From Ochromonadaceae sp. CCMP2298 (Eukaryota; Sar; Synurophyceae; Ochromonadales; Ochromonadaceae), in NCBI GenBank assembly GCA_026770595.1, contig MU633956.1, forward strand, positions 1 to 18,691: DNA of 18,691 bases. The letters are read 5' to 3'. Made by a program: the position numbers and the translations under genes. Positions 16,847-18,691 of the stretch are shown in pieces. Numbering within the stretch: the first letter of the stretch is position 1; every line of letters begins with the position of its first letter. The notes beneath the pieces are model-generated. The model saw only the letters and a list, made by a program, of their open reading frames with translations. It was not told the DNA's origin and searched no databases.

Positions 16847-18420
16847 TTATATTGTACTATCTAAGACTACCTTATTTCCGGGTATGAAGTAGGAGTGCAC
16901 GTGGCTGGAGGACTTGCCCTCTGGGGAGACCACGAGGCCCTTGAGATGCTTGTCGATGATCTGCATGTTGTGCTCGTAGTTCTCCCCCCTGCTGGAGAAC
17001 CAGTCCACGAACTTTATAGCCAAAGCGGTCTTCTCGCTCTCCTTCTGCACGCGCTGGTCCAGCACCTGGGAGAGAGAGCAGGATGGGGAGACGTGGTATG
17101 TGAGAAGGGGGATAAGGGGGTGAGGAGCGATCGGGGGGAGGGGTGGGGCGGCAGTGGTCACAGGCGTGCAGGGGCCGCACCTGCACTGTGTGGTCCAGTC
17201 GATGCATGCTCGACTGCGGCGCCCTGTTCTCCAGCTCGGCGCCCAGGGCCTGCACAGCCTGCTCGTAATGCGTGCGCGTAACGCACTGGCGCAGGTCCGC
17301 CAGAGAGGCCTTGGTGCCCAGACCCTGCTGCAGCTCTCCCGCCTGCCCCTCCAGGGCCGTGATGCGCTGATTGGCGCCCTGCAGCCCTCCCCCCGCCGCG
17401 CCCAGGTCGTCGCGGATCTGCTCAGAGGAGGGGGAACAGGAGATGTTTTGTGTTACGAATCGCGTAAAATAAAAACGAATGAACACAATAAATAGTGCAC
17501 TAGCCACGCATAGCATGCATCGACGCACCTTCTGCACGTCGGCTATCGTCGCGCACTGTGACAGCTTCTGCTCGTGCTGCTGCAACTCCTTAGCCAGTGC
17601 GTGTGCCTCCTTCTTGGTGGCTGCGCGGCTGAGGCCCAGCATCGCCTGCTGCAGCTCCGCGTCCAGAGAGGATAGCTGCTGCTCGTACTGCGTGTACTGC
17701 TGCAGAGAGCGCTCCCGGAAATGCTGCAGCTCCTGCATCGCCTGCGTTGTGTCCGACTTAAAGGCGTCGTAGAGGAGGACCTTGGACACCAGCGACTGCA
17801 GGTGATCGCACTCTGCGCGGTCGATCTTGCCCGCCACGGAGCTCTCCAAAGTTTGCGTGCGGTTATTTTGGTGCAGCTGTGCACTGCTGAGCTGGTCCAC
17901 CACCGCCAGAGAGTGCTCGAAGTCCACCCGCAGCACAGACGCGTCATGCCTCGCCGCAGCCAGCTCCTTCCGCGTGCCGTCCAGCTCCAGCTTGGTGGCG
18001 CACTCGTGCACCAGCTCCGTCAGGTGCGTGATGTGCTTGAAGTTGGAGGTCGCCAAGTTGCCCGCTGAAATCCTGCAGGGGGGAGGGTATAGAAGTTAAG
18101 TCCTTGCCCTGGATGGTGGTATCCGTCAGCATCATAGGTAGATAGTACACTTACTTCTTATTGAAGACGGTGGCGGTGGTGGCCTCGTGCAGAGCTTCTA
18201 TCCTGGTGTGCGCCTTGGACAGCAGGCTCTCCAAGTTTCCTATCCGCTCCATGAAGGTCTGCCTCGTCGTGTACTGGGAGAGAGACTTCTGCAGATCTCC
18301 GATAACTCTGTTCTGCCTGTCCACCTGTTCGATGAGGCTGGTCAGCACCGTGGCCATTTGGTCCAGATCGATAATGCCATGGATGTTCAGCTTGCTCTTC
18401 AGACTGGCGTCGCCCGACAT
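16847..18420 (-). CDS. Conserved coiled-coil protein of unknown function, 4 exons
   Basis: Exons (minus strand) are 18420-18155, 18072-17529, 17417-17181 and 17065-16847, with introns of 82, 111 and 115 bases; the product is 421 residues. Nearly the whole protein is predicted helix and coiled coil (for example IEQVDRQNRVIGDLQKSLSQ, about 30-49, and a long Gln/Glu/Leu-rich stretch from about 110 to 350). There is no signal peptide or membrane span. The most distinctive parts are the N-terminal LNIHGIIDLDQMATVLTSLI (11-30) and a C-terminal block KFVDWFSSRGENYEHNMQ (367-384). All four exons continue the same helical pattern without frame break, which supports the joins. A cytoskeletal, centrosomal or flagellar role would fit this architecture, but I do not recognise the family. 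Confidence 0.78.
17066..17180 (-). other. Intron 3 of the coiled-coil gene
   Basis: On the minus strand it starts GTGCGG and ends CTCTCTCCCAG (115 bases). Phase 0; it joins LDHTVQ to VLDQRVQKESEK. Confidence 0.82.
17418..17528 (-). other. Intron 2 of the coiled-coil gene, with a tandem acceptor
   Basis: On the minus strand it starts GTGCGT and ends GAGCAG. Either AG keeps the frame; the CAG site (exon from 17417) is preferred by usual rules, while the GAG site would add one Gln before IRDDLG. Confidence 0.78.
18073..18154 (-). other. Intron 1 of the coiled-coil gene
   Basis: On the minus strand it starts GTAAGT and ends CCTGCAG (82 bases). It rejoins a Lys codon split 2+1, between VFNK and ISAGNLATSNF. 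Confidence 0.85.
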
Positions 18421-18691
18421 GATGGAGAAGGCTGCTGAGCGCTGCAAATGCGAATAGAGCGGAAACCTCCGTACCGGCGAGAAGAGGCGATGGCTGTCGC
18501 GGTGAAGTGAAGAGCAGGAGAGTGAGGTCTTGTGGACGCTCGCTCATCTTTATCTTTGCTCACCTCGATGCTTTCCAGGCTTTCGCTGAACGGTTTGAAT
18601 TTGCGCAAAAAAGGGACCCCAAGGACCCTTGTTGGGAACAAAAAAAGGTAGGGAGGGGAGGGGGGGCAATTCCCTCGTCATTTTGTTCAGT
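18421..18691. promoter_or_regulatory. Upstream region of the coiled-coil gene
   Basis: It holds GGGACCC (18613-18619), a second GGACCC (18623-18628) and GTTGGGAAC near 18630, about 195-220 bases before the start codon, then A-runs and G-runs to the window edge. The GGGACCC word is shared with the PDE12-like and helicase upstream regions. No other gene is visible before the edge. Confidence 0.4.

Noticed and set aside
18421-18447. N-terminal extension of the coiled-coil protein by 9 residues
   Set aside because: It would start on TTG; the ATG at 18420 is the first usable start.

Overview
This is eukaryotic nuclear DNA, probably from an alga with a secondary, red-type plastid, most likely a stramenopile. 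Three things point there: GT-AG introns of about 80-165 bases; two proteins with layered plastid targeting (an ER signal peptide, then a transit or thylakoid stretch); and a GKWT-EEE...RISKKFVG-CIGK domain that I associate from memory with diatoms, oomycetes and their relatives. Genes are GC-rich and close together, and the spaces between them are AT-richer. I cannot name the species.

Layout, left to right: 1-687 is intergenic and holds a long imperfect inverted repeat (151-462) and the promoter side of the first gene. A PDE12-like 2',5'-phosphodiesterase/deadenylase (688-2885, +, 2 exons) meets a DDX56/Dbp9-type DEAD-box helicase tail to tail (5419-3013, -, 3 exons). Next is a very long intronless XRN1 5'-3' exoribonuclease (11455-6074, -). 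An FKBP-type protein with plastid-lumen targeting (12626-11949, -) is head to head with a small single-membrane-span thylakoid protein (13018-13483, +, 2 exons). Then come a Myb/SANT-like nuclear protein with poly-Gln and poly-Gly tracts (16283-13718, -, 4 or 5 exons) and a conserved coiled-coil protein (18420-16847, -, 4 exons).

The first three genes all act on RNA: poly(A) or 2'-5' oligoadenylate removal, 60S ribosome assembly, and 5'-3' mRNA decay. Their upstream regions share a short motif (AACCTGGGA and/or GGGACCC) about 155-290 bases before the start codon. The FKBP and the small thylakoid protein share a 391-base divergent promoter and probably the same organelle. Exon joins were worked out by hand from splice signals, reading frame and remembered family sequences; no transcript data were available. 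I saw no tRNA, rRNA, CRISPR array, virus or complete transposon. I found no clear multi-gene novel system. The most unusual items are the foldback repeat, the shared promoter motif, the unnamed small thylakoid protein and the lineage-restricted Myb-like protein.
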